This document shows, one piece after another, positions 16,938-27,078 of a DNA stretch of 64,000 bases. The stretch covers positions 1,550,001 to 1,614,000 of the forward strand of contig CAJJBQ010000001.1 in NCBI GenBank assembly GCA_905182405.1, given 5' to 3'. This stretch comes from Akkermansiaceae bacterium (GTDB lineage Bacteria; Verrucomicrobiota; Verrucomicrobiia; Verrucomicrobiales; Akkermansiaceae). Numbering within the stretch: position 1 is the stretch's first letter; each line of letters begins with the position of its first letter. The notes under the pieces are model-generated. The model was not told the origin of the DNA, made no database searches, and saw only the letters and a program-made list of their open reading frames with translations. The translations under genes and the position numbers were made by a program.

Positions 16938-17834
16938 ATGCGTCAACTTTTGTGTTTTGGACTGCTGCTTTCTTGTTTTGCTAAGGCTGAAGAATTTTCG
17001 TTTCGAGATCGTGATACCGTCGTGTTTTTGGGGAACACTTTTGTCGAGAGGGCCCAGCAGTTCGGGTATCTCGAGACGGAGCTGGCTTTGGCTGCGGGTG
17101 TGACTGAGGTGCGTTTTCGGAATCTTGGATGGAGTGGGGATACCGTCTTTGGGACGGCGCGGAGCTATTTTGGGACGCCTAAGGAGGGCTTTGATCGTCT
17201 TAAGAATGATCTCACAGGGATCAAGCCGACAGTGGTGATGGTTTGTTATGGCGCAGTGGCGGCGTTTGAGGGGGAGAAAAAGAAGGACGAGTTTATCGCG
17301 GGATATGGCCTTCTTCTTGATATGATTCAAGGGGCGACGGGCGCACGTGAAGTTATTCTGCTGTCGCCACCGCCTGCTGAGACGCTTCCGGCACCGATGC
17401 CTGAAATGGCGAAGCAGAACGGGCGGCTTAAAATTTATCGGAATGCAATTCGTGAGTTGGCGTCGAAGAGGGGGCTACGCTTTGCGGATCTCTTTGGGGC
17501 GATGAATGGGAGTAGTGAGGGGCTCACGGAGAACGGGCTTCACTTTGGAGAAAATGGATATGCGGTGGTGGCACCGAAGCTGGTGGAAGCGATGGGGCTG
17601 AAAGCGGTTTCACTGAAGTCCGAACAGCGCGATGGCTTGAGGGAGAAGATCATGGAAAAGAACAAGCTCTTCTTTCAACAATGGCGACCGTCCAATGAGA
17701 CTTACTTAAGGCTCTTTCGAAAACACGAGCAGGGGCAGAATGCCAAGGAGTTGGACGAGTTTGATGCGATCATCGTGTCACGCGAAGCGGAGATTATGGA
17801 ACTCAAAGGTAGAGTGATGGAGGTGGCGCAATGA
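16938..17834 (+). CDS. SGNH/GDSL-type hydrolase, secreted
   Basis: An exported esterase-like protein that usually travels with PVC membrane-bound dehydrogenases. It has a signal peptide (MRQLLCFGLLLSCF, cleaved near AKA). The block I region reads VVFLGNTFVERAQ, so the nucleophile of GDS is in a GNT context. Block II is FRNLGWSGDTVFG, and the C-terminal GLHFGENGY carries the catalytic His. The frame opens 20 codons earlier at 16878, but the ATG at 16938 starts the signal peptide. The last 60 residues form a charged helix. It overlaps the next gene by ATGA. Confidence 0.78.
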   Translation: MRQLLCFGLLLSCFAKAEEFSFRDRDTVVFLGNTFVERAQQFGYLETELALAAGVTEVRFRNLGWSGDTVFGTARSYFGTPKEGFDRLKNDLTGIKPTVVMVCYGAVAAFEGEKKKDEFIAGYGLLLDMIQGATGAREVILLSPPPAETLPAPMPEMAKQNGRLKIYRNAIRELASKRGLRFADLFGAMNGSSEGLTENGLHFGENGYAVVAPKLVEAMGLKAVSLKSEQRDGLREKIMEKNKLFFQQWRPSNETYLRLFRKHEQGQNAKELDEFDAIIVSREAEIMELKGRVMEVAQ

Positions 17835-20800
17835 AAACGACGTTCTTTTTTCTTATTTCGGCAATTGCGCTGCAGGCCCAGAACGGTTTGCGCGACATCC
17901 CTGATCCGGATCCTGGGAAGCAGGAAGCGGCCTTCAATCTGCCCGAGGGAATGGAGATCAATCTCTTCGCCTCCGATCCGATGATTTCCAAGCCGGTTCA
18001 AATGAATTGGGATTCGGAAGGACGTCTGTGGCTGGTGTCGAGTGGGATGTATCCACACATCGTGCCGGGTGCGGAGGAAAATGATCAGTTGCTGGTGCTT
18101 GAAGATACGAATGGCGATGGAGTTGCTGACAAGCGGACCGTCTTTGCCGATGATCTTCATATCCCGACGGCGGTGCTGCCGATGGATGGGGGCGTTTATG
18201 TCGCGAACTCGACCGAGATTCTCTTTTTAAAGGATACTGATGGTGATCTGGTCGCGGATGAGCGGCGGGTGGTGCTATCGGGTTTTGGAACCGAAGATAC
18301 CCATCATTTGGTACACACCTTCAGTCAGGGGCCTGACGGGATGCTTTATTTTTTGCAGTCGATTTACATCCACAGCCACCTCGAAACTCCTCACGGAGTG
18401 CGACGTTTGATGGGGGGCGGGGTGTGGCATTTTCGACCGGAGACACAACAGGCGGAGGTGCTCTCGAAGGGCCTTGTGAATCCTTGGGGATTCGTGTTTG
18501 ACGACTACGGGCAGTCATTTGCGACCGACGGAGCGGGAGGTGATGGAATCAATTTCATCTTTCCGCGAGCGGTCGGGGTGACTTCGCCGGGAGCCAAGCG
18601 AGTGATTCGTGGATTGAACCCGGGACAGCCGAAATTGTGCGGACTGGAGATTCTCTCGGGGAGCCATGTACCTGAGAGTTTGCGTGGAGTGATGGTGGCA
18701 CCGGATTTTCGGGGGCATCGTATTAATAGCTATGAGCTTTCGCCGAAGGGGAGTTCGTATCAATCGACGCAACTTGAAGGTTTTCTGAGTAGCGCGCACC
18801 GGGCTTTTCGTCCGATCGATGTTAAGATGGGACCTGATGGCGCGGTTTACATCGCCGATTGGTATAACCCGATCATTCAGCACGGCGAAGTGGACTTCCG
18901 CGACAAGCGACGGGATCATCAGCGTGGGCGGATTTGGCGAGTGACTTTTAAAGATCGTCCTTTGGTGAAGAAGGTGAAGATCGTGGGCGCGGAAACGGAT
19001 GCTCTGTTGGAGCTCTTGACGTCGCCCGAGCGGTTTCAACGTGATTTTGCGAAGCAGGAGCTGAGACAGCGGGGGAAGGAGGTGCTTCCGGCCTTGAGAG
19101 CATGGACGGCGAAGCAAGTGAATGAGTCGGCATTAGTGGAAGCAATGTGGACCTTTCAGTCCTTGAATGTCACTCCGGTGAAGCTGGTTGAGAAGTTGGC
19201 GCGCTCCAGTGATCCTCGCTTCCGGGCGGCCGCTCTGCGGGTGGTGTATCATCGTCATCACGAAATCCCGAAGGTGGATCAAATGATTGAGAAGGCGGTG
19301 GGGGATGAGAATGCCCAGGTGCGGCTTTGGGCAGTTAGTTGTCTCGCGCAGCGCCCGAGTAAAACGTCGGTGCCCTTTGCTCTGAGGGTGCTGGATCAAC
19401 CGATGGATGAGACCTTGGACTTTGCCTTGTGGTCGATTGTGCGGGAGCACGAGCGGGAGTGGGTTCCTTTGTTTGAGGCGGGTGAGTTGACTTTCAAAGG
19501 GAAGTTGAAGCATTTGCTGTTCGCGATTGCGGCCTTGGAGAAGCCCTTGAAGCTCAATGGCGTTTTTGCAGGGCTAGAGGACGGGAGTCTCAAAGGAGAG
19601 GAACGTGCAGGTGCGATCTCCACAATTGCGAAAGTAGGATCGGCGCAGGATTTGACCCGGCTTTTCGCGCTGCCGGGTCTCGGAGTGGTGGGGTTGGATG
19701 CACTCATTGAAGCAAAGCGAGTGCGAAAGCTGCAGCCTGATGGGCACCGCGAAAAGATTGTTGATTTTCTGAAGGTGCAAGATGAGGGGGTTTTTCACAG
19801 GGCTGCTTTACTAGCTGGCTTGTGGAAAGTGAAACCGGCCTTTGGGAATCTGAAGTCGGTCTTCTTTGACGAAAGTCAGAATCAAGGCGTGCGAGGTAAG
19901 GCCGCAGAGGGCCTTCGATATTTTGGAGGCCCGGAAGTCATTGCGTTGTTTGAGCGAGCCATCAAAGAGAGTTCAGCAAGCGGAACCCGGATGCTTGCAG
20001 TCAAAGAGCTGGCGAATCTCGATCCAGCTCGGGCTGCGGTGGCGGCGGTTGATCTCCTTCAGGTAGATGACGTCAGCCTAAACAAGGCGGATTTGTTGGG
20101 GGTCTTTCTTAGAAGTCCAAAGGCGTCGTCAATCTTGGCCAAGGCACTGGACGGGATGACGCTTCCTCGAAAAATTGCTATTTTAGGAGTGCAACGGGCG
20201 GGGACGACAGGGAAGCCGCCGCTGGATTTGATGAAAGCATTTGAGAAAGCGGGTGACCTGAAGCCGATGGCGCAGCAACTGAGCGCGGGCGAGATGCAAG
20301 CGATGGTTGCGCGGGTTCAGCGTGAAGGCGATCCTCGTAAGGGGGAGCGAATCTACCGGAAGGCGGAACTTCAGTGCATGGTGTGTCACGCGATCGGCGT
20401 GAGTGGAGGCGTTGTAGGACCGAATTTGGTGAGTATCGGAGGAAGCGCGCCCCTTGATTATTTGGTGACCTCGCTTCTCAATCCGAATGATAAGATCAAG
20501 GAAGGGTATCACACCACCTTGGTGACGACTCGTGATGGGAATTCACACACCGGTGGATTGGTGAGCGAGGGTGATCAGGAGATCACGCTGCGCGATTCTG
20601 CGGGTGGATTTGTCAAGATTGCCAAGGCCGATGTGAAATCGAAGATCGTGAGTCCGGTCTCGATGATGCCGCCCGGATTGACTGCGAGTCTTCGTGAAGA
20701 TGAATTTGTTGATCTCGTACGGTTTCTTTCCGAGTTGGGGAAGGACGGGGAGTTTCAAGTGGGGTCCCGGCCCTTTGTGCGAAACTGGAAAGTATTGCAG

Positions 20801-21190
20801 CCGCATGCCCGGACCAGGGATCTGATGGGTCATTTGGGGCCGAAGATTTTTGCGGAGCGTTTTGCGGACTATCAATGGACTCCCATGGGAAGCATGGTGG
20901 GTGGGGCGTTGCCTGCCGATGAAATGCCGAAGGTTTTGGGCCGGGGGAAGAATCGCTATGGAGTCGCACGTTTCGGACTTGATGGCGACGGAGAAGGACC
21001 GGTGATTCTTAAGATCAACGAAACGCAGCTGATGCATCTTTTCGACGGAGAAAAGGAGATTCCTCTTCCTAAGAAGGGCGCGGCCTCGATCGAAGTGCCG
21101 GCAGGAGGTGATGGTGAACGGTTTACGGTGTCAGTGAATTCCGTCTATCGGACCGCTCCGGTGTTGATTGAGCGGGTCGAAAAGAAATGA
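17831..21190 (+). CDS. PVC-type membrane-bound dehydrogenase with HEAT repeats and haem c domain
   Basis: A 1119-residue exported protein typical of planctomycetes and Verrucomicrobia. Order: signal peptide (about 1-17); a beta-propeller domain related to soluble glucose/sorbosone dehydrogenases (about 25-370) with LVLEDTNGDGVADKRTVFAD and IADWYNPIIQHGEVD; HEAT-like helical repeats (about 380-820); then a c-type haem site CMVCH at residues 849-853, with GPNLVSIGG and a Met ligand candidate near SMMPPGL. A C-terminal beta domain ends the chain. It probably oxidises a sugar or alcohol in the periplasm and passes electrons to the haem. It is coupled to the SGNH gene. Confidence 0.88.
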   Translation: MKTTFFFLISAIALQAQNGLRDIPDPDPGKQEAAFNLPEGMEINLFASDPMISKPVQMNWDSEGRLWLVSSGMYPHIVPGAEENDQLLVLEDTNGDGVADKRTVFADDLHIPTAVLPMDGGVYVANSTEILFLKDTDGDLVADERRVVLSGFGTEDTHHLVHTFSQGPDGMLYFLQSIYIHSHLETPHGVRRLMGGGVWHFRPETQQAEVLSKGLVNPWGFVFDDYGQSFATDGAGGDGINFIFPRAVGVTSPGAKRVIRGLNPGQPKLCGLEILSGSHVPESLRGVMVAPDFRGHRINSYELSPKGSSYQSTQLEGFLSSAHRAFRPIDVKMGPDGAVYIADWYNPIIQHGEVDFRDKRRDHQRGRIWRVTFKDRPLVKKVKIVGAETDALLELLTSPERFQRDFAKQELRQRGKEVLPALRAWTAKQVNESALVEAMWTFQSLNVTPVKLVEKLARSSDPRFRAAALRVVYHRHHEIPKVDQMIEKAVGDENAQVRLWAVSCLAQRPSKTSVPFALRVLDQPMDETLDFALWSIVREHEREWVPLFEAGELTFKGKLKHLLFAIAALEKPLKLNGVFAGLEDGSLKGEERAGAISTIAKVGSAQDLTRLFALPGLGVVGLDALIEAKRVRKLQPDGHREKIVDFLKVQDEGVFHRAALLAGLWKVKPAFGNLKSVFFDESQNQGVRGKAAEGLRYFGGPEVIALFERAIKESSASGTRMLAVKELANLDPARAAVAAVDLLQVDDVSLNKADLLGVFLRSPKASSILAKALDGMTLPRKIAILGVQRAGTTGKPPLDLMKAFEKAGDLKPMAQQLSAGEMQAMVARVQREGDPRKGERIYRKAELQCMVCHAIGVSGGVVGPNLVSIGGSAPLDYLVTSLLNPNDKIKEGYHTTLVTTRDGNSHTGGLVSEGDQEITLRDSAGGFVKIAKADVKSKIVSPVSMMPPGLTASLREDEFVDLVRFLSELGKDGEFQVGSRPFVRNWKVLQPHARTRDLMGHLGPKIFAERFADYQWTPMGSMVGGALPADEMPKVLGRGKNRYGVARFGLDGDGEGPVILKINETQLMHLFDGEKEIPLPKKGAASIEVPAGGDGERFTVSVNSVYRTAPVLIERVEKK

Positions 21191-21237
21191 GGATTTCCTT
21201 CTCGTGGATTCTTTTAAATTAAGACATTTTAGTAGTA

Positions 21238-22413
21238 ATGAAAATAGTTAGCCTTCTCTGCCCGCTGGGGCTAATTTTGGTTTTAGTAGCGGCGCGACAA
21301 GAGGGAGGATCCCCGATTGAACGGCTTGTGCTGAATAAAGAAGTTTACACCGAGGGCGCCTCTTTTGGTGATGTGAATGGAGACGGCGCGACCGACCTCT
21401 TAGCCGGTCCATTGTGGTGGCAGGGACCTAATTTTAAAACCTCCCATCGCTATCGCGCCGGTGAGGCGGTGCCAGCGAAAGGCTATGCACACAATTCGTT
21501 TCAGAGTTGGGTGCGCGACATGAATGGCGATGGGAGGGCTGATGTCTTTCAAGTGGCCCACGATGGAAACTTTCATCTCGATCTTTATCTTCAGCCGGAG
21601 ACGGTATCGGAAGAGTGGCCCAAGTATCGTGTGGTGACAAAGATGGGGAATGAGTCGCCCGAGTTGGGAGATATCACAGGCGATGGCAAGGAAGAGTTGA
21701 TTGCAATGCAGGGAGGTAAGGTTGGCTTCTTTTCACCTGATTGGAGTGCGCCGGAGAAGCCGTGGACCTTTCATGCAATTTCGGAGGTGCGGACGAAGTC
21801 GCCTTATTACCACGGTCTTGGATTTGGGGACCTCAATGGGGATGGGCGAGTGGATGTTTTAGAAAAAGGGGGCTGGTATGAGGCGCCGAAGAACCCACTC
21901 AGCGGAGAGCTGTGGATTCTTCATCCCTATCTTTTTTCCGTCAAAGGTGGGGCACAGATGCTGGTCTACGATGTCGATGGAGATGGGGACAATGATGTGA
22001 TCTCAAGTATTGCCGCTCATGCCTGGGGATTGGCTTGGTTTGAGAACGATGACCTTTCCTTTACGAGGCATATGTTGATTCCTGAAGAGAAGAAACCGGG
22101 TGTCGGAGGGGTTGTGTTTACGCAAGCGCATGCGCTGGTTGCTGGCGATTTTAATGGCGACGGGCTCACTGATTTCGCGACCGGTAAGCGCTACTGGGCC
22201 CACAATGGAAACGATCCCGATTCAGCAGGGGCAGCGGTGCTTTATTGGTATGAACTCCAACGGAACGATGGCAAAGCCTCCTTTGTTCCGCACTTGATTG
22301 ACTCTGACTCCGGAGCGGGAACCCAGCTTGCCGCAGCCGATATAAATGGTGATGGGAAGACCGACCTTGGAATCGGAAACAAAAAAGGCGTTTACGTTTT
22401 TCGTAGTCGCTGA
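21238..22413 (+). CDS. Secreted FG-GAP/VCBS-repeat beta-propeller protein
   Basis: After a signal peptide (about residues 1-20), five or more repeats contain calcium-binding D-x-D/N-G-D loops: DVNGDGATDL, DMNGDGRADV, DITGDGKEEL, DLNGDGRVDV, DVDGDGDNDV, DFNGDGLTDF and DINGDGKTDL. Seven such loops suggest a seven-bladed propeller. Many WW and WF pairs follow the blades. It lies 47 bases after the dehydrogenase in the same direction and may be its partner in glycan binding. Confidence 0.85.
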   Translation: MKIVSLLCPLGLILVLVAARQEGGSPIERLVLNKEVYTEGASFGDVNGDGATDLLAGPLWWQGPNFKTSHRYRAGEAVPAKGYAHNSFQSWVRDMNGDGRADVFQVAHDGNFHLDLYLQPETVSEEWPKYRVVTKMGNESPELGDITGDGKEELIAMQGGKVGFFSPDWSAPEKPWTFHAISEVRTKSPYYHGLGFGDLNGDGRVDVLEKGGWYEAPKNPLSGELWILHPYLFSVKGGAQMLVYDVDGDGDNDVISSIAAHAWGLAWFENDDLSFTRHMLIPEEKKPGVGGVVFTQAHALVAGDFNGDGLTDFATGKRYWAHNGNDPDSAGAAVLYWYELQRNDGKASFVPHLIDSDSGAGTQLAAADINGDGKTDLGIGNKKGVYVFRSR

Positions 22414-22449
22414 GACTCCTCGATATTTTATACTAAGCTTATTTTGCTA

Positions 22450-24207
22450 ATGCTTAAGAAATACTTCATTCGTATCGCGGCGTGCCTAGCTGTCTCTAAT
22501 TCCTTTGCATCTGGTAAGCCGCCCAATGTGGTGATCTTTCTCGCCGATGATCAAGGCTGGGGAGATTTGCGGGTGCACGGAAATACCGACCTCAATACTC
22601 CGAATATTGATTCACTGGCCAAGGATGGAGCCTCGTTTGATCGCTTCTTCGTGTGTGCCGTCTGTGCGCCGACACGGGCCGAATTTTTCACCGGGCGGTA
22701 TCACCCCAAGACCGGAGTGAGCGGAGTATCGACGGGAAGGGAGCGTCTCAATATTGATGAATACACATTAGGCGAGGCCTTCAAAAAGGCGGGCTACGCA
22801 ACTGGCGCCTTTGGTAAATGGCACAATGGAACGCAGTATCCCAATCATCCCAATACCCGGGGTTACGACGAGTTCTACGGTTTCACCTCAGGCCACTGGG
22901 GACACTATTTCAGCCCGGCTCTCGATCACAATGGGCGAGTGGTGAAGGGTGATGGTTATATCACGGATGACCTGACGACGAAGGCGATGGGTTTCATCAA
23001 GAAGCAAACTGAGGCAAAGAAACCATTTTTGGCCTACTTGCCGTATTGCACTCCTCATTCTCCCATGCAGGTGCCCGATGAGTTTTGGGAGCGGTTTAGG
23101 GATAAGGATCTGAAGATGGTTCACCGGGAAGCAAGGAGAGAAAAGCAAGCCCACAAGCGGGCGTCTTTGGCAATGGTGGAGAATGTCGATTGGAATGTCG
23201 GGCGAGTGCTCAAGCAGCTTGAGGACCTTGGGTTGGAAGATGATACCATCGTGATTTATTTTTCTGACAATGGTCCTAACGGACATCGTTGGAACGGAGA
23301 TATGCGGGGCAAGAAGGGCTCCACTGATGAAGGGGGATTGCGAGTGCCGTTTTTTATCCGCTGGCCGGGTAAGATTCCCGAAGGGCACCGGGTGGCGAAG
23401 CTTGCCGGCGCGATTGATATTTTTCCAACGCTTGCCGATCTCACGGGGATTCAGCGGGACGAACCGAAGCCGATTGACGGGGTGAGTTTGAAGCCATTGC
23501 TTATGGAGAAGAAAACGGAGTGGAAGGAACGGACGATTTACTCGACTTGGGCGAATCGCTTTTCGTTGAGGACTTCTCAATACCGACTCTCTGATAAAGG
23601 TGAGCTGTTCGATATGATTGCTGATCCGGGACAGCGGAAAAATTTAGCAAAGAAGCGCCCTCAAATCATCGATCAATTGAATGCTGAAATGGTTCAGTGG
23701 AGAAGCACTCTTCCAAACAAAGGGGAGCGAATGACAATTCGTCCTTTCCTCGTTGGCTATCCTGGTGGGATCGACAACCAATTGCCAAGTCGCGATGGCA
23801 ATAGTGAAGGCGGAATCGAGCGCTCGTCAATTCATCCGAATTGTTCCTTTTTCCTCAACTGGACAAAGCCGGAGGATCGCATCTTCTGGGAGGTAGATGT
23901 TGTGACGGCCGGGGAGTATGAGGTTGAACTCCATTACACCTGTCCAGAGAGGGATATTGGCTCCACGATTGAATTGAGTTTCGGAGATCAAAAAGTGACT
24001 GCGCAAGTGACCATCGCCCATGATCCTCCCTTGGTTGGAGCCGCCCAAGATCGATTCGTGCGTAACGAATCGCTGGTGAAAGATTTCCGCATCTTTAAAA
24101 TGGGGAAGATTAATTTGCCGAAGGGAAAAGGACGTCTGTCACTCAGGGCTCTTGAGATCCCGGGGTTGCAAGTGATGGATGTGCGGCTCTTGAACTTGCG
24201 CAAATAG
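22450..24207 (+). CDS. Arylsulfatase-family sulfatase with C-terminal beta domain
   Basis: Hydrolyses sulfate esters, probably of a polysaccharide, in the periplasm. Signal peptide about 1-21. Alkaline-phosphatase-fold metal site LADDQGWGD (residues 31-39) and the formylglycine motif CAPTR with the modified Cys at about 72, followed by FTGR. Later blocks: GKWHNG, PHSPMQVPDEF and YFSDNGPNG. After the sulfatase core (to about 430) a domain of about 150 residues, VDVVTAGEYEVELHYTCP onwards, looks like a beta-sandwich found at the end of many PVC sulfatases. Frame opens at 22444 but the ATG at 22450 is preferred. Last gene of the dehydrogenase cluster. Confidence 0.9.
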   Translation: MLKKYFIRIAACLAVSNSFASGKPPNVVIFLADDQGWGDLRVHGNTDLNTPNIDSLAKDGASFDRFFVCAVCAPTRAEFFTGRYHPKTGVSGVSTGRERLNIDEYTLGEAFKKAGYATGAFGKWHNGTQYPNHPNTRGYDEFYGFTSGHWGHYFSPALDHNGRVVKGDGYITDDLTTKAMGFIKKQTEAKKPFLAYLPYCTPHSPMQVPDEFWERFRDKDLKMVHREARREKQAHKRASLAMVENVDWNVGRVLKQLEDLGLEDDTIVIYFSDNGPNGHRWNGDMRGKKGSTDEGGLRVPFFIRWPGKIPEGHRVAKLAGAIDIFPTLADLTGIQRDEPKPIDGVSLKPLLMEKKTEWKERTIYSTWANRFSLRTSQYRLSDKGELFDMIADPGQRKNLAKKRPQIIDQLNAEMVQWRSTLPNKGERMTIRPFLVGYPGGIDNQLPSRDGNSEGGIERSSIHPNCSFFLNWTKPEDRIFWEVDVVTAGEYEVELHYTCPERDIGSTIELSFGDQKVTAQVTIAHDPPLVGAAQDRFVRNESLVKDFRIFKMGKINLPKGKGRLSLRALEIPGLQVMDVRLLNLRK

Positions 24208-24547
24208 GAATTTCTTTGGTTTGTTTCTCCCGTCTTTCCTTTTGAATTATTTCTTGTCTGTAGAGAGACGCGGCTGAAATCAGGGTCTTTTTCATCAATG
24301 AAACGGGTGGTTCAGAGTGGCAGGACGCCGGTCAGGCTTTGGTTGTTTCGTGTCGGAGATGAGAGATGAGGTGCGCTAAATTAGCTTCAATTTTCAGGCG
24401 TTACGTGCGAAGTGAATCTGGAGAAAGACGAGGTGTCCTCTCTGGCCCGGTGGTCGCAGGGGAGGACGTTAGTGGACGAATTTAAGGAGGGACGCCAACC
24501 GGGAAAGAAATGTGTGCGTATTCAAACCTGGTGGGTGGCCCCTTCCT
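24208..24547. other. Intergenic gap between convergent sulfatase genes
   Basis: 340 bases with no supported gene on either strand. The only open frame here is a 61-codon shadow. I see no clear terminator hairpin or repeat shared with the rest of the window. Confidence 0.5.
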
Positions 24548-26725
24548 TTACAGTCCGAATTTCTTGAGCATGGGTTCGATTGCTTCGGCCCAGATTTCGT
24601 AGCCTTTTTGCTTCGGGTGTAGCGCGTCTGGCATGATTTCTTTGGTGAGGACACCGTCGGCGGTGAGGAACTTGTCGGAGATGTCGAGGTAGTGAATGCG
24701 CTTGCCGTTGTGGAACTTTGAGATCATGTCGTTAATGACGTCGTTATTTTTACGCTTGGAGTCGTCAGGATTGACGCCACGTGGGAAGACTCCGAGAAGG
24801 AGGATCTTGGCCTCCGGGCAGCGAGCGCGAACGGTGGAGATGATGCGCTCAATGCCATCTTTGACTTCGGAAGGATCCTGATTGCTGTGACCGGTGTTAT
24901 TGGTGCCAATCATGATGACGGCGGCCTTGGCTTTTTTCTGGTTTCTGAGGTTTCCGTGGTCGAGGCGCCAGATGACGTGCTCGGTACGATCACCGGAGAT
25001 TCCGAGGTTGAGGGCCTTGCGATTGCCATAGAATTTTTCCCAAGTGGCTTGGCCGGAACCTTCCCAGCCTTGGGTGATGGAGTCGCCGATGAAGAGAATG
25101 TCGTGGGGCTTCTTTGCCTGCTGGTTCATGGAGGCGTGGCGTTTTTTCCACCAAGCTTGATCTTTGGAGACACCGATAATGGCGGAGTGAGCGCGGTATT
25201 TTTTACGAGAGCCGGTGAGTTCCTGCTTCATCTCGGTAAGGACTTTGGCGTAAGCAGGATCGTCGTGAACCGACTTCATTTCCTGCGGATCTTTCTTCAT
25301 GTCGAAGAGCTGGTATTCCTTGGTTTTTGGAACCCAGAAGATCTTATGGTCGGAAGTTCGGACGCCATCGTGAGCGGCGACATTGTGGGTGGCTTCGCCA
25401 GAGTAGCGGTAGTAAATGGAATCCCGCCAGTCGGCGGGTGCGGTGCCTGAGGCCTTGAAAATGGGGACAAGGGACTTGCCCTGCATGCCCTCGGGGATGT
25501 CGGCCCCGGCGAGGTCGAGAAAGGTGGGGCCGTAGTCGATATTTTGGATGAGGGCGTCGGTCACGGAGCCGGGTTTAATTTTACCAGGCCAGCGGACGAC
25601 GAAGGGCATCATGAGGGATTCTTCAAACATCCAGCGCTTGTCATACCAACCGTGTTCGCCGAGGTAGAAGCCTTGGTCGGAGGAGTAAATGACGATGGTG
25701 TTTTCGGCGAGACCGGTGTCGTCGAGGTGTTTGAGGATCTTTGAAATTCCCTCATCCATGGAGCGGATGACGCGAAGGTAGTCCTTGATGTAGCGCTGGT
25801 ATTTCCACTTGGTGATGGTTTTTTGGTCGAGCTTACCAGCGCGCATGTCGGCGATGAACTTCTGGTTCTCGTCGTCGTAGGCTTTGATGTAGATCTTTTT
25901 ATTATCGTCGGAGAGGCGATTGAATTGACCGTTGCCGGAGCCTCCGGTGAAGTGGCTGGGAAAGAGATTTGGTCCCTGGAACTTCATGTCATTGGCCCAT
26001 GACATGTGACCCTGGATTCCCATGGCGTGTTCCTTCAGGACAGAGGAACGATTTGAGTAATCATCGAAAAGAGTGTCGGGCTCGGGCATCTCGATGCCGT
26101 CGAAAGTATCGAGATGGCGGAAGGCGGGTGCCCAGTTGCGGTGCGGTGCCTTGTATTGGACCATCGCCATGAAGGGCTTCTTGGACTCGGTGGCTTCGTT
26201 GAGCCAAGTGAGGCCTTTTTCGGTGACGAGGTCATTACAGTGGCCCTCGAAGCGTTTACGCTTGTTGTCCATCTGGATGAAATCCGGATTGTAGTAAGCG
26301 CCTTGGCCGGGGAGGACTTCCCAGTAGTCGAAACCGACAGGATTGGAGTGGAGGTGCCACTTACCGATCATGGCGGTGGTGTAGCCGGCCTTGCGGAGGA
26401 GATCGGGAAAGGTAGTCTGGAGTCCGTCGAAGTAGGACGAGTTGTTGTCGATGAACCCGTTCAGATGGGAGTGTTTTCCAGTGAGGATGGAGGCACGTGA
26501 AGGGCCGCAGATGGCGTTGGTGCAGTAGGATCGGTCGAAGCGCATGCCTTCTTTGGCGATACGGTCGATCCCTGGGGTAGGGGCGATTTCATCAAAAAGG
26601 CCGCCGGGATAGCAGGAGATCGCGTTGGGAGCGTGATCGTCTGAGAAGATGAAGAGGATATTGGGCCGTTCGGCTGCTGGGAGAGCTAGGCAAAGTCCGA
26701 TTGTGAGAGCTAGGATGTGTTTCAT
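24548..26725 (-). CDS. Sulfatase fused to an SGNH/GDSL hydrolase domain
   Basis: A 725-residue exported protein. Signal peptide about 1-18. The sulfatase half (about 20-505) has FSDDHAPN, the formylglycine site CGPSR with Cys near 73, GKWHLHSNPVG, and YSSDQGFYLGEHGWYDKRW. The C-terminal half (about 520-725) is an SGNH hydrolase: block I ILFIGDSITQGWEG, block II LNLGISGDRT, block III IGTNNTG, and block V DALHP. This pairs desulfation with de-esterification (for example deacetylation) on one chain. The frame runs 82 codons further upstream, but MKHILALT at 26725 starts the signal peptide. Confidence 0.88.
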   Translation of the reverse strand: MKHILALTIGLCLALPAAERPNILFIFSDDHAPNAISCYPGGLFDEIAPTPGIDRIAKEGMRFDRSYCTNAICGPSRASILTGKHSHLNGFIDNNSSYFDGLQTTFPDLLRKAGYTTAMIGKWHLHSNPVGFDYWEVLPGQGAYYNPDFIQMDNKRKRFEGHCNDLVTEKGLTWLNEATESKKPFMAMVQYKAPHRNWAPAFRHLDTFDGIEMPEPDTLFDDYSNRSSVLKEHAMGIQGHMSWANDMKFQGPNLFPSHFTGGSGNGQFNRLSDDNKKIYIKAYDDENQKFIADMRAGKLDQKTITKWKYQRYIKDYLRVIRSMDEGISKILKHLDDTGLAENTIVIYSSDQGFYLGEHGWYDKRWMFEESLMMPFVVRWPGKIKPGSVTDALIQNIDYGPTFLDLAGADIPEGMQGKSLVPIFKASGTAPADWRDSIYYRYSGEATHNVAAHDGVRTSDHKIFWVPKTKEYQLFDMKKDPQEMKSVHDDPAYAKVLTEMKQELTGSRKKYRAHSAIIGVSKDQAWWKKRHASMNQQAKKPHDILFIGDSITQGWEGSGQATWEKFYGNRKALNLGISGDRTEHVIWRLDHGNLRNQKKAKAAVIMIGTNNTGHSNQDPSEVKDGIERIISTVRARCPEAKILLLGVFPRGVNPDDSKRKNNDVINDMISKFHNGKRIHYLDISDKFLTADGVLTKEIMPDALHPKQKGYEIWAEAIEPMLKKFGL

Positions 26726-27078
26726 GAAAAGCTTGGAAAGAGGATACGTCTTCGGCGGTTGGAATCTTAAGATTAAAATTTCCGAATTTGAGGTGCACAC
26801 TGCTTGGACTACTTTTGGGTGGATCGCTTGAGGGCGGCGTCTGAGGGATCGGAAACGAAGTATCTCCCGGATTTGTGTGATCAATTTTAATTCAGCAATG
26901 GGATTTATAGTTTCTCCCATTCGGCCTCCGCCTCCGCGAAGCGCTAGAATTGAGAACTCTAAAATAAACATTTGTCTCTTCTGTTTTGTGGAGTGGTATT
27001 ATTCATGATCCTCGACGCGAAAAGCTTGGCATCCGGTAAACCATGAGGAGGAAATTGCCCCCAAAAAGGCATCAGGAA
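26726..27078. other. Intergenic gap upstream of the sulfatase-SGNH gene
   Basis: 353 bases between the acr3 stop and the sulfatase-SGNH start, both on the minus strand. It must hold the fusion gene's promoter, but I see no convincing -35/-10 pair. No shared repeat found. Confidence 0.4.

Noticed and set aside
16458..17330. 290-residue minus-strand frame
   Set aside because: It is antisense to the SGNH hydrolase and the PhzF relic, rich in Lys/His/Arg/Thr with no domain, and would contradict good coding signal on the plus strand.
24469..24654. 61-residue minus-strand frame in the intergenic gap
   Set aside because: It overlaps the end of the sulfatase-SGNH gene in another frame and has no start context or domain.
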